From assembly GCF_001854185.1 (NCBI RefSeq), contig NZ_CP017603.1, positions 1,984,001 through 2,048,000 of the forward strand: DNA of 64,000 nucleotides, given 5' to 3'. How positions within the stretch are numbered: position 1 is the stretch's first letter; every line of letters starts with the position of its first letter. Origin of the DNA: Clostridium formicaceticum (GTDB taxonomy: Bacteria; Bacillota; Clostridia; Peptostreptococcales; Natronincolaceae). The notes beneath the pieces are model-generated. The model ran no database searches. It was not told the DNA's origin and was given only the letters and a program-made list of their open reading frames with translations. Position numbers and translations under genes: made by a program. Positions 62,868 through 64,000 of the stretch are shown one piece after another.

Positions 62868-64000
62868 ATGCAATTAAACAAAACAACTTATAAGGAGTAC
62901 AAAGAATATCCAGAAAAAATACTACAATTCGGAGAGGGAAACTTTTTAAGAGCCTTTGTTGACTGGAAGATTGACAAAATGAACAAGGAAGCAAATTTTA
63001 ATAGTGGTGTAGTGGTTGTTCAACCGATAGACAAAGGCTTGGTGGATATGCTCAATGCACAGGATGGGCTGTATACCCTATATTTAAATGGAATAAAAGA
63101 AGAAAAAGTGGTAAGTGAGCACACAGTAGTTAACTGTATCACTAGGGGAATCAATACCTACACGAATTATGATGAATATCTAAAAGTAGGGGAAAATCCA
63201 GACCTAAGATTTGTGATTTCCAATACTACAGAAGCAGGAATTGCTTTTGATGAAGGGGATCAGTTACAGGATACGCCACAAAAAAGTTTTCCTGGTAAAT
63301 TAACGGCATTGCTTTATCATAGGTATAAAACCTTTGATGGCGATAAAAATAAAGGGCTTATTTTTATTCCATGTGAATTAATTGATAGAAACGGCGATAA
63401 GCTGAAAGAAACGATACTAAGATTGATTGAACTTTGGAAGCTGGAAGAAGGGTTTAAGCAGTGGATTGAAGAGGCAAATACCTTTTGTAACAGTTTGGTA
63501 GATAGAATTGTACCAGGTTATCCTAGAGAAAGAATACAGGAAATTTACCAAGAGTTAGGTTATGAAGATCAGTTAGTAGTAGAAGCAGAACATTTTCATC
63601 TTTGGGTTATCGAAGGACCTGCTTGGGTACAAAAAGAGTTTCCAGCAAATGAAATAGGACTAAATGTATTATTTGTTGAGGATATGACCCCCTATAGAAC
63701 GAGAAAAGTAAGAATATTAAATGGTGCCCATACAAGTATGGTGCCAGTGGCGTATCTATATGGTATAGATACAGTAAAAGAGTCGGTAGAAGATGAGGTT
63801 GTTGGAAGGTTTGTAAAAGAAACAATCTTTCAAGAAATTATTCCAACCCTTGATTTACCTAAAGAAGAATTAGAGAGCTTTGCTGATGCAGTATTAGATC
63901 GTTTTAGAAATCCTTTTATTAAACATGAATTAATAAGCATAGCCCTAAATTCGATGTCAAAATTTGAAACAAGAGTACTTCTCTCCATTTTAGAATACAA
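62868..64000 (+). CDS. uxaB: Tagaturonate reductase (altronate oxidoreductase), 3' end outside the window
   Basis: The frame is open from ATG 62868 (after GAGGAGGA) to the window end, giving 377 codons. The N-terminus carries the mannitol-dehydrogenase-family nucleotide motif [19 protein letters not shown]. The UxaB-like middle reads [16 protein letters not shown] and [13 protein letters not shown], and the catalytic-domain stretch reads RIVPGYPRE and [16 protein letters not shown]. UxaB reduces tagaturonate to altronate with NADH in galacturonate breakdown. Altronate dehydratase would then feed KDG to the upstream kinase. About 100 residues are missing. Confidence 0.9.
   Translation, partial: MQLNKTTYKEYKEYPEKILQFGEGNFLRAFVDWKIDKMNKEANFNSGVVVVQPIDKGLVDMLNAQDGLYTLYLNGIKEEKVVSEHTVVNCITRGINTYTNYDEYLKVGENPDLRFVISNTTEAGIAFDEGDQLQDTPQKSFPGKLTALLYHRYKTFDGDKNKGLIFIPCELIDRNGDKLKETILRLIELWKLEEGFKQWIEEANTFCNSLVDRIVPGYPRERIQEIYQELGYEDQLVVEAEHFHLWVIEGPAWVQKEFPANEIGLNVLFVEDMTPYRTRKVRILNGAHTSMVPVAYLYGIDTVKESVEDEVVGRFVKETIFQEIIPTLDLPKEELESFADAVLDRFRNPFIKHELISIALNSMSKFETRVLLSILEY

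Noticed and set aside
10-64000. tRNA, rRNA and origin-type repeats
   Set aside because: None recognised in reading the window; short degenerate RNA genes could still be missed by eye.

Overview
The window looks like a chromosome segment of a low-GC, spore-forming anaerobic Firmicute (class Clostridia, perhaps of the Alkaliphilus/Natronincola kind). This placement is inferred from gene content: AT-rich DNA with strong AGGAGG ribosome sites, many rho-independent terminators, a four-subunit 2-oxoacid:ferredoxin oxidoreductase, a MetH lacking the reactivation domain, Gls24, cyanophycin genes, an L,D-transpeptidase and a huge SLH protein. No rRNA, tRNA or CRISPR array was seen.

Region 1 (1-8.3 kb) is an accessory, decaying zone. 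It holds a small array of polymorphic-toxin tip and immunity cassettes, a truncated REP-associated transposase, one apparently intact DDE insertion sequence with 33-bp terminal repeats, wrecks of IS1182- and IS91-type transposases, and two secreted proteins of unknown function, one with an in-frame stop.

Region 2 (8.4-15 kb) carries the prfH-rtcB ribosome/RNA repair pair with a hairpin-rich leader, a DUF2294 gene, a dead MFS transporter, and a tightly overlapped five-gene operon. That operon encodes a CO dehydrogenase beta/ACS epsilon-like subunit followed by alpha, beta, gamma and ferredoxin (delta) subunits of a 2-oxoacid:ferredoxin oxidoreductase of unknown substrate.

Region 3 (15-29.5 kb) is mostly housekeeping: cinA, a YdjM-like membrane protein, HAD phosphatases, a CopZ-like zinc/iron protein with mobA, Gls24, a Met/Pro/His-rich repeat protein, acpP, a CDF metal exporter, a Na/Pi cotransporter behind a striking 11-bp-phased Pho-box array, cphB-cphA and apbE.

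Region 4 (29.5-45.4 kb) is a cell-surface block. A possible attenuated leader RNA precedes a 1,544-aa secreted subtilase; next come a 2,505-aa SBBP/Ig/FN3/SLH protein with a perfect 109-bp internal repeat, a two-domain FMN-binding lipoprotein (a likely ApbE substrate, PplA-like) and an L,D-transpeptidase with peptidoglycan-binding domains.

Region 5 (45.4-64 kb) holds metH with a structured leader, a multi-PAS histidine kinase with an activator-like N-terminus, glnK-amt behind a terminator-containing leader, a beta-CASP RNase-like protein, MgtC, an HD-GYP protein, a REC-SpoIIE phosphatase followed by a Crh-like HPr (His15 replaced by Ser, Ser46 kept), and a hexuronate (pectin sugar) catabolic group: an IclR/KdgR regulator, KDPG aldolase, two PfkB kinases, a VOC protein and the start of a tagaturonate reductase. 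The aldolase promoter carries two operator-like palindromes. Degenerate copies of one palindromic repeat family lie at 44.8-45.1, 47.8 and 56.7 kb.
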